Below are positions 30,372-42,315 of a stretch of 56,000 nt of DNA, one piece after another (position 1 is the stretch's first letter; each line of letters opens with the position of its first letter). The stretch covers positions 545,550,202 through 545,606,201 of the forward strand of contig NC_081412.1 in assembly GCF_030272615.1 (NCBI RefSeq), in the 5' to 3' direction. The translations under genes were made by a program, and so were the position numbers. The stretch comes from Cryptomeria japonica. Taxonomy: Eukaryota; Streptophyta; Pinopsida; Cupressales; Cupressaceae. The notes below the pieces were generated by a model. It saw nothing but the letters and a program-made list of their open reading frames with translations. It made no database searches and was not told the DNA's origin.

Positions 30372-31609
30372 TGTAATGTGGGGGAAAAGGTGAATGATGG
30401 ATCAAGAGGAAAACTATCATTTCCCTCCAAGGAGAGATGAGAGTTTCACTATTGATTACCCTTCAAACACTTTTCACCAAATTACATTTGGAAGAGGAGA
30501 GGAGGATTCACTAGATTCAATCTCTCCACAAGAAGATGATAGATTGAATTATGAATGAAATGAGAATGATAAGTCGATCCCCTCTTCCTTATTTAATATG
30601 GAAAGGAATTGATTGATCTATGTAGTGCAATAGTGATAAAGAACTGATTATAACTTGATATTGAAATATGTGATGAAGATGTGCACCTGGATCTGATAGT
30701 AATATGTTGAAAAGAAGTTGCCCTGCAAATTTGAGGAAAAGTTGCCCAGACCATGGCAGGAATGTACACGGTCCTCCGAAAAATCCGTGAAACGAAAAGA
30801 GTTTTTTTGCCTCTGCAAATGGAGCCTAAATCTGAAAGTACAATTGCACACCTGCAACCTACACACAGAAAAGAGAGGAAAATGGGTTGGGATTCAGGGT
30901 TTGTCTTTAGGTCAAACCCCAGTTTTGAAATTAACCAAGTAATGAAAGAAAGTACTTGCAAGTAGTTGTAAATGAAAGACTGAATTGTAAATCACCTCAA
31001 GGGAGGTTGTGATAGCAATATTGATAGAAGTGTGTGTGTGGAATTTAATATTAGAATCAATCTCCTCTTCAATGGTTGAATCCTTGACTTGAATGCGACA
31101 CCTAGCCTTGAAGGGAGACTTGAGAATGTTCAATGCTGGAAAAGAATGCTTGAATGCTCTTGAATGCTTGATTGCTTATGCAACATGACCTTATTGAAAT
31201 TCTACCTTATGCAAATGAGAGGACAAATGCCCCTTAAATACATGTTATTGGATTTGATTTTCATCATGGGTCGACATCAGGGGAGTTTCCCGCCCAATGC
31301 ACAACCAACAATGCAACCCTAGGAAGAGTCTTGCCCCAAAATAGGGCAGGGACAGAGGCACCACACCCCTGTCCTAGGAGGAAAAAGGTGTCACGCCCCT
31401 GTCCAAGGGGGGATAGTGGCGCCATGCCCCTGTCCTACCCCTTTCTCTAGGGCAGAGTGCGGACAGGGTGATGCAGAGGCCAAGAAAGAAGCTGTTTCTA
31501 AGGGTTGAGCAATCTCTGGTCTCCGATCAAGCTAGAGGATTCGATCTCGCATGCATGAGGACCCTAATGCAGTTGAAAATTGCTAGGGTCACAATTTTAT
31601 GACACTAGA
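30372..31609 (-). repeat. 5' LTR of the second gypsy element
   Basis: Partner of 23879-25091. On the minus strand it begins TCTAGTGTCATAAAATTG. It includes a GC-richer block at 31300-31520 with repeated 'cacgcccctgtcc'-type phrases (about 31360, 31393 and 31423); the other LTR has fewer copies, which accounts for part of the length difference. Confidence 0.88.
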
Positions 31610-31614
31610 GGTGG
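31610..31614. repeat. Target-site duplication GGTGG (right)
   Basis: Partner of 23874-23878. Confidence 0.85.
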
Positions 31615-32310
31615 AAAAAATAGTGTTAGGGTTAAATTAAGATAATAAAACCACTAAATGATCTAATTCACCATCCAAATCCCACAAAATAAACTTATAA
31701 ATCAAACAATAAACCAAGATTAAACTCATAAAGGAAAAGCAACTCCCCACCAATCAAAACAATTAGATAATATATACAAAGCATAATATATCATCACATT
31801 CAAAGCGTATTTACACAAATAAAGCTTTATATCATTTATGAATCCCCACCAAAAGAACTCAATTAATTATAGTCTCATTATTAAATAATCTCATAATTAG
31901 ATAGTGGAAATAAATACTTTAATATAAATACAAATAATCATATCTCATAATAAAAATAATAATATTATTAATAATAATACTAACAATCATAAATGATTAT
32001 AATTAAAATAATATTATCAACTCATTAAATTATTACACATGAATACATACATCATAACCAAGATACAAACAACATTTGCCACATAATCAAGCATCTAACT
32101 CAAGGTTGTGAACATTGCCTTTAGGGAAAAGTCAAATAGGAAAACAAATGACCAAGGATGATTATCCTAATACAAAACAATGGTTAGGCCTAAGTCAACA
32201 TGGGCCTCTATGCTGTCTCCATTACCACCATCGGGGATTGTTAGGCACGCTCGAACCTATGTAGACAAGTGGAGTCAATGCCCAATACCTACATCCAAAA
32301 CAAAACACAA
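31615..32310. other. AT-rich spacer, nothing recognised
   Basis: Contains runs of ATTA/AATA and no supported gene. It may include debris of the truncated gypsy element to its right. Confidence 0.4.
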
Positions 32311-32315
32311 AACAC

Positions 32316-32380
32316 CTACACACATACACATACATACCTGCACACATACATACATACATGCATGCATGCATGCATGCATA
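32316..32380. repeat. CACATACA / CATG simple repeat
   Basis: Imperfect (CATA)n passes into pure (CATG)n at about 32358-32379. The adjacent gypsy gag is truncated here. Confidence 0.9.
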
Positions 32381-32389
32381 CAAAACACA

Positions 32390-33004
32390 TGCTCAAAACC
32401 TCTCTAAAAACATCTCCCATGAAATAGAAGCTATATAAAAATAGATCTTTTGCTCCTCCAAATGCCACCAAGAAGAAGTAAACCCTCTGAGATGCATGAT
32501 GAAGCACCTATCCTTTATGTTGATACCATTTGGATGCATAGAAAAAAACCTATCCAAGTCTATCATCCAAGTCTTTGCCTCCAGTCTTCTATTAGAACCA
32601 TCAAAGGTAGAAGGTCGAGACCTAAGGAGATCTCTCATACGACCAACTAGAATGACATCCTCATCATCTGTTGTGATCTTCCTATGGGGAGGGGAATGAG
32701 TCCTCTCCCTCTCCTAATGATGACAGCGATGGCACTCCTCATGTTGAGCACCCTCCTGCCTAGGACCTAAATGAGCAATGATCTCCTGAAGAGGGTGAAG
32801 AACTTAAGGTCCTCCTAACCCATCATCCTGATACTCATTCTGATCATCATCCCTCTGATCACTCAGATGGTCACTACATTGATCCTCCTGATAGTTCCCT
32901 TGGAAGTCCTCCTGATGAGAGTTTTGGTACTCATTCTAATATGGCTTCAATTGGGTACTTTGATGGTTACCTCATCCTAGGCCCCTACCCCTAGAAGACA
33001 TCTT
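32390..33004 (-). pseudogene. Gag fragment of a third Ty3/gypsy element
   Basis: From ATG 33004 the frame reads MSSRGRGLG, a stop, then a Gln/Asp-rich N-terminus with further stops. An open stretch MRDLLRSRPSTFDGSNRRLE, KTWMIDLDRFFSMHPNG, MHLRGFTSSWWHLEEQK and SWEMFLERF follows, the start of a Retrotrans_gag domain. The rest of the element is missing; similarity is lost beside the CATG microsatellite. Confidence 0.8.
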
Positions 33005-33161
33005 TCCTAACACAACAAAAGAAACCATAAGTAAAGGGATCTAAAGGCAAAAATAAACACAAGACAAGAAAGATAGGCATCTGTGGACATGATCCAAGGA
33101 CACCTATCAAAGGTAGTCAATTGGGCACACATGAACCAGAGTTCCCAGTGTATAAACTTGG

Positions 33162-33173
33162 GCTCTCACACCA
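33162..33173 (-). other. PBS of the third gypsy element
   Basis: On the minus strand CTGGTGTGAGAGCC lies upstream of the gag fragment. It is close to the initiator-Met PBS TGGTATCAGAGC, as in Del/Tekay-type elements. Confidence 0.6.
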
Positions 33174-33175
33174 GT

Positions 33176-33430
33176 TGTAACGGCCTACTAAGGAACCCCA
33201 GAGGACAACAAGTAACTAAACAATTAAACATAGCAAAAAAAAATTTGAAAACAAATTACATAAAATTTCAAACTCATTATGAATTTAAATATAACATTTG
33301 CACATGCGAAAGATAATAATTTCCTTAACTAAGTCCTCTTGCGGGTTCCCTAATGTTTCTACCTAATAAACGCTCTAAACAACATTAGAGAATCTAACAT
33401 CATAATGAAATAACATAACATATCTTGAAC
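33176..33430 (-). repeat. Remnant LTR of the third gypsy element
   Basis: The inner edge on the minus strand is GGCCGTTACA, two bases before the PBS. The outer edge is placed where homology to the LINE repeat units begins (about 33430). No second LTR is seen. Confidence 0.45.
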
Positions 33431-34530
33431 AAAAATATTGTAATTGACATTAAGAATTCTAGAAAAAATAAAACTTAACTTTTTTATTATGTTCCCAATA
33501 AACACCTCCCATATGAGAATGTCCAAGATTATTTTTTGTAGCTCCATCAATATTAATTTCAATCAAGACCAGAGGAGGATAAAAAAGGAGAAACCACAAC
33601 TATATCGAGTATCATTGGAACTCTAAATTCCAACGACAAACTCATCTAATAATTTTGAATTCAAATTTGACATGTTTCTTTTAAATTGGCCATAATTATA
33701 GGTTCAAAGCTGACTAATATGTTTAATTGTATCATTAAAAATATTTTGATTGTGTTTCAACTATATATTCTAGTAGATCAAATCATGATCGATATCATGC
33801 AACAAATTAAGGCCTTCTAGCTTCATAGAGTGTCACAATTGATTCATTAATAAATATTAGATATAAACATTGATTATCATATGAAATTCCCAACATATCA
33901 CACCATAACTGATGAATAAAAGTAATAAAGAGGTTGATAAGGATGTTTTTTATTCTCTTCATTTTGAAGGGATACATTTGTTTAGACTAAGAATCTTATA
34001 TTTTCAAAGATTGTCATGATGAAGAATTAAATAAATGTATTTAAGATATGCACACACACACACGCACATGCACACACACATGCACGTGCATGTGCACGCA
34101 CACGTTTTTATATAATACTACTAGTGCTTAATTGAATTATTTATTTATACAAATAGTGAATATGTTTAAATTTGTATATTTGTATATTTGATGGGTGTTC
34201 TTTTTATGAGATTTCTTACAATGACTTAAATTTCCAAATGTGTAAGATGGATATTTATTGCAAGATCTTGGAGTGCATGTTCACCATCACATATGATACA
34301 TTTAACAAGATATTTTAGCCACGTAAAGAAATAATTATTTGTATCCCTTGTGATTATTATGGTCTGTAATTGTACATCACATGTGACATAGGGTAAGACT
34401 TGAAATGAGTGTGGTCAACTCATGATTTTATTGTAAAATCTCATATAAATGTAGATTTGAGAGCTTGGGAGAATAAAATGAATACTAAGAGTCTTATTTA
34501 TTTATATAATTGTTGAAACCTTTTACACTT
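33431..34530 (-). pseudogene. LINE 3'-end unit 1 (zf-RVT and RNase H)
   Basis: On the minus strand the 33600-33440 part encodes a decayed RNase H start, ININFDGAT-like in its siblings (here LILMELQKIILDILIWEVF in the shifted frame). The stretch to the right matches the zf-RVT and upstream parts of the units at 34760, 47699, 50041, 51310 and 52150. Its left part is cut by the third gypsy element. Frameshifts and stops are common. Confidence 0.65.
34050..34104. repeat. (CA)n microsatellite
   Basis: Imperfect CA/TGCA run inside LINE unit 1. The unit at 51310 has a shorter CA run (about 51820) in the corresponding place. Confidence 0.85.
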
Positions 34531-34539
34531 CTACAACTC

Positions 34540-34760
34540 ATCAACACAAGGAGGAGTTATCTAAAGAAATTTAATGCATCACATCTTCATGGTGATATAT
34601 CTTATTGTAGTTGATCTTACATGTTCATATATCTCTTATATGTCTTGCATATTTAATTTTAATTTTAATTTCTTGAAGGTAAGCCTTGTAGATTATATTT
34701 TGCAGGAAAGAGGGGCTAAAGACTATAACACAAAAACATAAACAAATTAGTTAGGTGGTG
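34540..34760 (-). repeat. LINE-unit 3' segment (A part)
   Basis: Homologous to 45590-45740 and to the duplicated 49055-49350. Shared phrases are 'atatcttattgtagttgagctt' (split: ATATCTTATT, GTAGTTGA) and 'CAAGCCTTGTAGA'. It separates unit 1 from unit 2. Confidence 0.6.
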
Positions 34761-35935
34761 AAAGCCTAGTAGTAGATGGGGGAGGAGGAAGCTCCTATTC
34801 ATTTGGTAGAAGACTACCTTTTGAAGTGACTGACCAAGATTTTAGAGTCAAATTCTAGAATAATATTAGTAAAATTCTTTAGCTTAGCTTCTAAAAAGCT
34901 TAGTGAATGTCCATTTCCTCAATGAAATTATTGGAACTAACTCTAAGATTATTAGAAAATTATAACTTAACCTTGTTATTAGGGTCATTCGAAACACATC
35001 CCACACGAATATTTTCAAGATTATTTTTTGAAGCTCCGTCAACATTAATTTTAACTAAGCCTAGAGGAGGATGCACTCATTTAATAAGTTAATCTTTCCA
35101 AGGATTATTATGAGAAAAGATACAAGAGAGAAAAATCATAGGAATATAAATTCTCTTTAGAACTCTAAGTTCTAAACATGAACTTGCTTAATAAATATAA
35201 ATCAGAGTTTGACATGTTTCCTTTAGATTGGTCATTATTCTATCCCAGAGTTGATTAATATATACATAGTTGTACCATTAAAAATATTTTAATTATGGTC
35301 CCACTATATATTCTAGTAGATAAGATTAGGACCAATGTCATGCAATAAATTAAGGGAGTTTGAATTCATAGATGGTCAAAATTGATTTACAAGAGAGTCT
35401 TGAAAATAATCATAATTACTCTATAAAATTTGTAATAGGTTACACCATAAATGATGAAGAATAGTAGCAAAGGAGTAAGGTAAAAGATGTTCACTCTCTT
35501 CATCTTAAAGGCATACATATGTCTTGACTAAAAACCCTAAATTTTCAAAAATTATATCATGATGGAGAATTAGATAGATGTATTAAAGTTTTATACTCTA
35601 ATTCTAATAATTCTATTATGTTTAATTAAATTATTTATTTATATAAATACTAAATACATTTACATTTATATACTTGTAGGGTGTGCCTTTGTGAGATTCC
35701 TTATGAGATTCCATAAATTGACTCAAAATTCCAAACATATAAGGTGAATATTTTCGCAAGAACTTGGAAATATAGGTACACCATCCTGTATGGCATATTT
35801 AACTAGGAATTTTAGCCACTTTAATCAATTCTTCATTTTCTCCCTTGAATTTATTAGTATCAATAATTGTGCATCACATTGATAGAGGGCAAACATGAGT
35901 GTGGGAAACTCGTGATCAACATCTTTCAAGTTTGA
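34761..35935 (-). pseudogene. LINE 3'-end unit 2 (zf-RVT and RNase H)
   Basis: Same order as unit 1. The RNase H start region (35075-34960, minus strand) corresponds to the KINFDGAT segment seen clearly in unit 3. The unit is broken off at about 35935, where the plus-strand LINE begins. Confidence 0.65.
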
Positions 35936-37700
35936 GTCAATGTGGTCCAAAGATAGTTCATTTCTCTATCTCTTGGAATCATGGTGGAACTTAGCTCCTT
36001 TTACTCCAAGTTCAAGAATGTACCAATTAAGCAAGAAATTGAAAATTTTAGAAGGGAAAATCAAGGACTGGAATAAGAAGCATTTTAAAAATATTTTCAC
36101 TGAAAAAGAGAAGGTTCAACAAGAGTTAGAAACTGCATGTGAGATAGTTAGTGGACAAGGTATGGAAAATACTTCTCTTGAAAAAGAAAAGTTGCTCAAG
36201 CTAGAATTGGAAAATATCCTTTGCATATAGACAAATCAATAAAAATAGAAACTATTCAATCTATTAATGGTTCCTAGCTAGCTATGCACGAAGAGATTAT
36301 AGATGAGGTTATAATTTTTTTCAGAGATTTTCTTTCATCCCATAGCCTTAACAAGAGTTTTCTTCATTACCAAAGCATAGATTGAATTCCTAAACTTGTA
36401 GATGAAAATCATAACAAAAATGTCAATGGCATAATTTACTATTAAGGAAGTTAAAAAGGTGATTTTTTGAATGGCTCTAGATAAAGCTCCTTGGCTTGAT
36501 GGATTCATAGTGAATTTATTTCAAAAATGATGGTCTTTTGTTGGGGGAGTTGTACTGTCAGTTTTAGAAGAAGCCACAAGAAATAGAAATATACTAAAGG
36601 ATTTTTAACACAACTCACATCGTCACCATTCGAAAAAAGTAGCTTCATCCACATTTGTTGATTTCTGGGCAATAGCACTTAGTAACACCATTTACAAGAT
36701 ATTTGCAAAGGCAATCTCTATTAGACTAGCAAGGTTGATTCCATCCATTGTCTCTAAATAATAGGGGTTTTTTTTCCTAGGCAGAGAGACTTTAGAAGGA
36801 GCAATAGTTTCTCATGAGATCCTCCATTCCATAAATCTAGAAAATATCTCAGCAATGATCCTAAAAATTGACATGTAAAAGGCCTATGATAAGTTGAAAT
36901 GGAGTTTCATAATGGTTATCCTAAGGAAATTCAGATTTTGTCATAACTGGTATAAATGGGTATTATCATGCATCTCAAAAGCTAAATTTTCAGTCATAGT
37001 AAATGGTTCCCCATGTGGCTTTCTTGCCTCTATTAGGAAGGAGTCCATTAAGGAGATCCCCTCTCCCCTTTTCTTTTTATTCTCGTGGTTAAAGGACCAA
37101 CTAGATCCATTAAAGCTACAAATAAAAATAAAAGATGGAAATGTATTTCCATCTTGGTTGTTCCCTACTCTTTCACTCATTGCCTTTTTGTTGATGAAAC
37201 TTTTCTCTTTGGTAAAGCTACTATGGATGAAGCAATTACTGTCAAGAAAACTTTATCTTCTCATCTCAAATCTTCGAGATAGCCCATCAACAAATACAAA
37301 TCAAATGTCTTCTTCCTAAATGTATTAGATATTGTCAAGAATAGGCTCACTAACTTTTAGGGTTTCCCGACCAAAAGTCTAGCCTATAAATATCTAGGGA
37401 TCCCTTTCTTCACTGGAAAAGTCAAAAATAACTTTTGGGATGGGGTTCTCATGGCAATAAAAAAAAACACTTCTTGGAAAATCAAGTAGCTCACTCTTCG
37501 AGGCAAAATCACCATGATACAAGCTATTCTTAGTGCTATTCCAACATATCTAATGTCATTATTATGTATGACAAGATCAAATTCTAAAAATTTGTAGTCC
37601 AATTTTTAAGATCTTCTTTTTTGTCAAATAATGTTTCAAGTAAGAAAAAGATCCCACTTTTAGCCTAAGAAAAGGTTTTCTCCCCTGAATACAATAGGGT
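35936..37700 (+). pseudogene. LINE ORF2 remnant: pre-RT and reverse transcriptase
   Basis: The frame at 35940-36230 has LKILEGKIKDWNKKHFKNIF, the usual linker ahead of RT in plant L1-type LINEs. RT follows with broken frames: ALDKAPWLDGFIVNLFQK, LSNTIYKIFAKAISIRLARL, EGAIVSHEILHSINLENISA, KIDM-stop-KAYDKLKWSF (palm motif A), VNGSPCGFLASIRKESIKEI (motif B region) and CLFVDETFLFGKA, where FADD is expected. KYLGIPFFTGK and TLRGKITMIQAILSAIPTYL continue past RT. Stops, frameshifts and the changed catalytic Asp pair show it is dead. Confidence 0.85.
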
Positions 37701-39340
37701 CTTAGGCATTTGTAATCTAAAATCATAAAACCTTGCACTGGGAGCTAAGATGTTTTGGAAAGTTTGTTATAACTCCAACTCTCAATGGACTAAAATAGTG
37801 AGACATCAATAATTGGATACTTTTGAAAAGGAAAGAACTTTCACCCTTGAAGAGCCCCCAAAAGGATCAACTTTTTGGGATTGCATTTCTTCTTGAAAGA
37901 AAATCATCCTACCACATCTCTCCTGGGTAATCAATAATGGTGAAAAGTAAAATTTATGGGTACATGTTTGGAATGGATATTGCTCTTTGAATAGCACTAG
38001 AAAATGGGAACCTATTGCATAGATCGTCAAGAGATTTTGGGGAACAAAAGTCCAAGGTTACTTTACCCTTGATTACTCCTCCACCCCTTACAAAATTAGA
38101 TAGAAGTTAGTGGATTTCCTCCCAATTCCTCTAAACATGAGTCTCTTTTATGGAAGAACTTGAAAAAAGACATTTTTTCTCTTCCAACAATGACGATAAA
38201 ATCATAGGATCAAAATCAAAATCCGATAAATATATTTTTAAAGAAGGCTACAACCCTCTTCTGAAGGGGGAACAAAGTGTTGATTGGCCCAATAATATTT
38301 ATTGAAACTCTACTTGTTTACCAAAAGTTGGAGCATTCATCTGGCTTTTAGTTCAAAGACAAAATTCTTACAAGCATGTGACTAGACAAAATGGGTATTA
38401 CTCTATTATTCAGTTGTATCTTGTGTGACAAAGCTTTTGAAATCTTTGACCATTGACTTCTACACTATGACTTTTCTCAAAATATTTGGAATTGGCTTGA
38501 AAGTAGGTTATCTTGGGAGGGTCTATTGCCTAGTAGCTTACCTCAATATTTCCAAAAAATGGCCCATTTTGTATAACAAAGCTACTTTTTTGTCTTTGGA
38601 AGGTGATCCAATCTATTGTCATCTGGAATATATGGCTTGAAAGAAATAACAAAAAAATTAAAAGGGGAAAATCAAACTTGAGGCAAGCATTTTTCAAAAT
38701 AGAACAATCTATTTTAGAAGTCACCATGAATTATTTAATTAGGAACCCAAACGACAAGAGGGTTTTTTCATTTTGGGACAATCACATGTTAAATTCCTAG
38801 GATTTTCTTAAACCTCCTACATCCCATGGTTCAATCCAAAGTTCTTCTAAAGTAAACAAGAGCTTATTTACATGGAAACTCCCTCCAACATAGTAGTATA
38901 AATTAATTTTTTATGGTGCTTCAAAAAGCAACCCGACATCTCTAGGACATGTGCAATTTTAAGATCATAATGGGAAAATTTTCAAGGTTACGTGTAAAAA
39001 AATTCCTCATGATACAAATAACATCACAAATTCTTGACTCTCCTATTGGATCTCTCTCTATAAATCAAACACAAGGTTAAAAATCTATAAATAGAAGAAG
39101 ATTCCATGGTGGTATTTAAAGCCCTTTCTTAATCTGTCACTCTCGCGTCACAACTTAATTACAATTTGAAGCATATTTTACCCCTTATTCAAAAGGATTG
39201 GATCAATATAATGTGTCTCATTGCTATTTAGAAGCCAATCTTTTTGTTGACTAACTCACAAATAGAGCTATCAATGAAGGCATCCTATATGTAGAGTTTG
39301 ATGACCAACAATTCTAACTTGGCAATTTAAGTCTGTGTGG
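37701..39340 (+). pseudogene. LINE ORF2 remnant: zf-RVT and RNase H
   Basis: The C-terminal half of the LINE has LPKVGAFIWLLVQRQNSYKH (zf-RVT start), IQSIVIWNIWLERNNKKIKR and a linker. An RNase H (RVT_3) domain follows with KLIFYGASKSNPTSLGHVQF, where the expected N-F-D-G has lost its catalytic Asp, and a C-terminal DXLTNRAINEGILYVEF-like stretch at about 39240-39310. It lies opposite in strand to the flanking LINE-unit copies. Confidence 0.75.
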
Positions 39341-40130
39341 CAACTGATGTAGTTTCCATAGGCGTAAAATATTACTGCTCAATGAAGATAATCCCAACTA
39401 AATATGATTTAATCATTCCCTCTTTTTGAAATGTTATCATCTTTATGGGGCTATTATTTCTTATCAGATAGTTTGCATGAACTAATCTAAATAAAGACTT
39501 TGCATGATGTCGCCTACCTGGCTTTCACCAGTGGGTCACCATTCTAATCTTGATGGGTCTAGTCCCATCTTGTTTTTTGTTACTAATTCACTTGGTTTTG
39601 GTTTTGCAGATACACACGTCTTCATTAGCTCTAGTGAATTTATCAAATTGAGTAATTGCTCTGTTTTTCTGCATGAGTCTGATATTTTCAAAATCCCTTC
39701 CCAGATATGAAATTTGAAGATGAGTTAATGATCGCACATTTGTCAAACTCCCTTTATCTACTCTAGGTGACCATGTCATCATAGTTGGTTCTTCAATAGC
39801 TCTTTGAATTCAATTGTCTAGGCTTCATGCGGAGTTAAGGGAGTATGATCCATTTTGTAGTTCCAAACTTTTCTCTATCTTCATGATCCCTTGTCAATAG
39901 GTTGCAGGTGCTATCACCACCGTCTTGCATTTCAATTGGATGTTGAGTAATCTTATGACTTCTTGTTGGTGTTAGTTTTATCATCTACCAAACATTAGAA
40001 TAGGATACTCGAAGGTATTCTATCCTCTCCTGAAAAATCACTATTGATTCCAAGGTCTATATGTGCGAACAAGCGACTTTAGTGAAATAGCTTCTTGGGT
40101 AGTGTATGCTGAAAATCTCAAGGGGGACTT
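39341..40130. other. Possible LINE 3' UTR, no gene recognised
   Basis: Follows the RNase H remnant. An AATAAA lies near 39490. The small frames at 39504 and 39588 have no recognisable domain. Confidence 0.35.
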
Positions 40131-40655
40131 ATGTTAACAAGTGTCTTTGAACTGTTGGACTTAGATGGATTTAGACTTTCAAAAAGGAGAAAAGAGATAA
40201 GGTTTGAGAAAGCTAATCTAATCCTACGAACTCCAGAGACGGTATCGATTGGGTGCTCTCGAGAAACCAAACTTTTCTTTGCCACACTAGGGACAACTAC
40301 ACAAAGCTGGTGCAATCTTCAATGGATTGTGCTTATGATCAAGATGTTGGGATGCACAGGGGATGAGCTCAGACTAACTTTGCACGGTGAAATGGAAATC
40401 ATCCAGTCACCAAATGTATAAGTGGAGATACACCATCAATTGACACTTATCAAATCCTTCATTCAAATTAACAACAATGAAAGCAAATCTAAATTAGCTT
40501 TAACTAAGTGTTGAGGAAATTGAAACCATGCAAACCATTCAAACAATAGGGATTACAAAGCCTTAAGAGAAAGTGCACATGCAATATATTATCTGGAAAT
40601 GACCTTACACAAAAATACATCAAAAACCTCACACTTTCCAAGTGAGAGGAGGTAG

Positions 40656-40664
40656 CCTTATATA
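40656..40664 (-). promoter_or_regulatory. TATA-like box
   Basis: TATATAAGG on the minus strand, in the context AACTATATAAGGCTACC. It resembles the LTR TATA of the first gypsy element (CTATATAAGGAG). Confidence 0.4.
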
Positions 40665-41168
40665 GTTTTTCAAAAATCAATGAACGGCTGAGATCAAACA
40701 GTGATCAAGGGCCCAGATTGAAAGCTACAAACCCTAATTAGGTTTCCCAAAACTAACTACCCTCAACCAATGAGAAAATTACATTTGGGACACTTGTCCT
40801 TCTTGCTAAATATGAACCATCAATGAAAATAGAAGGTTGTTGCATTGTGAAGTGTGCCCTTCTAGAAGCTTCTGGATAAGTCGGGTTCATCGAACCTGGA
40901 CATGCTAACTTGGAACAATCTGATTGGTTGGAAGATGACGAGGCACTACCTCAACGTGTTGGATGTCTTCCTTGAATTCTCCAATTTATGTCAAGAAATT
41001 GTCTAAGTATGGAAATTTGATTCCTTCTTGTCACCATTTGATTCTTCTTGGGAGCTTGTCTTTTTTAATTTCTTCAAGAGATGAAATCCTTCAAGAAGAT
41101 GGAAATTTATTTAACTTTACCATATTTTCATCAAGTCTGAGAACTTTTTCTTTCTTGATGCCTTGAGA

Positions 41169-41640
41169 TTCTTTCAAGTGCCTCGAATTTGGAGAAGAAA
41201 TCCCTTCGTGAAGTATTTCTCATACTTAGCCAAATTTTGGCCCTCTCTATGCTTGGACGAACCTTGCTCGTGGTCCTGTCTTCAATTCTGAATTTGGCTT
41301 GAAACTCCATTTGTGTTTTCTATGACGATCCTTCCTTCAGCTGCCAATTTATGTTGCACGGGAGGAGGGTAAAAGCTCTAGATAACCCCTTGCAAATATG
41401 AAATGATAGGATCAAGTTGTTCAGACATTCGTTGTGATCATGCCCTCCTTCTTGATACCCTGAAATTTGGAGAAGAAACTCTTCATGCCTTCGTCATAAT
41501 TGAGGAAATTGGAATTTTCTTTGTGAAACATTCCCCATACTTAGCCAAATTATGGCTATCTTCACGCTTGAATGAACCTTGCTCGTGAACTTGTTGAAAC
41601 TCCAGTTGTGATCTCTATGGTGAGCCCGCTTCTACTATCA
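41169..41640. repeat. Diverged direct duplication
   Basis: Two copies (about 41180-41345 and 41460-41640) share TTTGGAGAAGAAA, CATACTTAGCCAAATT, GAACCTTGCTCGTG and TTGAAACTCCA in the same order. Confidence 0.75.
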
Positions 41641-42315
41641 TCTACGACCTGTAAAACCAAAGGAAATTAAGTTAGAAAACTATCTTGGATTAAAGAAAAT
41701 CGAATCTGCGAATGGCTAAGTGTTTGGAGATTTTATTTCATTTTCATGCTTAGCCATGAGAATGGGATTTTCACATGTAAATTCTCCAACCTGCAAGATA
41801 ACTCTGAAATTTGCTCTTAATTCGCTTAAAAAGTTTGAACTTTTGTTGTGTAATAATGAGAGGAGAGAATGTTTATTTGTATTCAAACTTATAAACACGC
41901 AAATGCACTTCCATTCTTGACTTCAATTCGATCTTGTTCACAGAGGAAGTTTCTAATTTTAAATGAATTTGTACAATCATCTCCTTCAGTTCGAACCTCT
42001 TTACTCTTGAAAGTTCCTAAATTAATTTTGAGTTCTGATTCGAACTGAATCCTCAAGATTACATCCTTAAAAACTTTCTATATTGGCTACAAGTTCGAAT
42101 TCTTTGTCAATCTTCAAATATTTCCTCTTTGAAAACTTTCTATTTTGGATTTTAAGTTCGAATTGTTTCTCAAGTCTACAAGATTCCTTATGATTTCCAT
42201 TCCAAAAGCTTTCTAATTCAATTAGCAATTTGAATTCTTTCATGGATTTGATGACATCACTTGCATTTTAAACTTATTTTCGGACTTGTAGACTTTGCTT
42301 GACTCCTTAATCACA

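Larger units (their letters stand above)
23879..31609 (-). mobile_element. Second non-autonomous Ty3/gypsy (Tat/Ogre-like) element
   Basis: This is a minus-strand element with LTRs of 1213 bp (23879-25091) and 1238 bp (30372-31609) and GGTGG duplications. A sampled 113-base stretch differs at about 8 sites, so it is older than the first gypsy element. Gag and protease remnants are present; RT, RNase H and integrase are not recognised, so it too is non-autonomous. The knuckle-plus-IQDLID signature is shared with the first element. No clear polypurine tract lies beside the 3' LTR. It interrupts copia-derived DNA on its left. Confidence 0.87.

Noticed and set aside
32316-32380. CACA/CATG repeats resembling a short CRISPR-like array
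   Set aside because: Pure simple-sequence repeat with no spacers; eukaryotic microsatellite.
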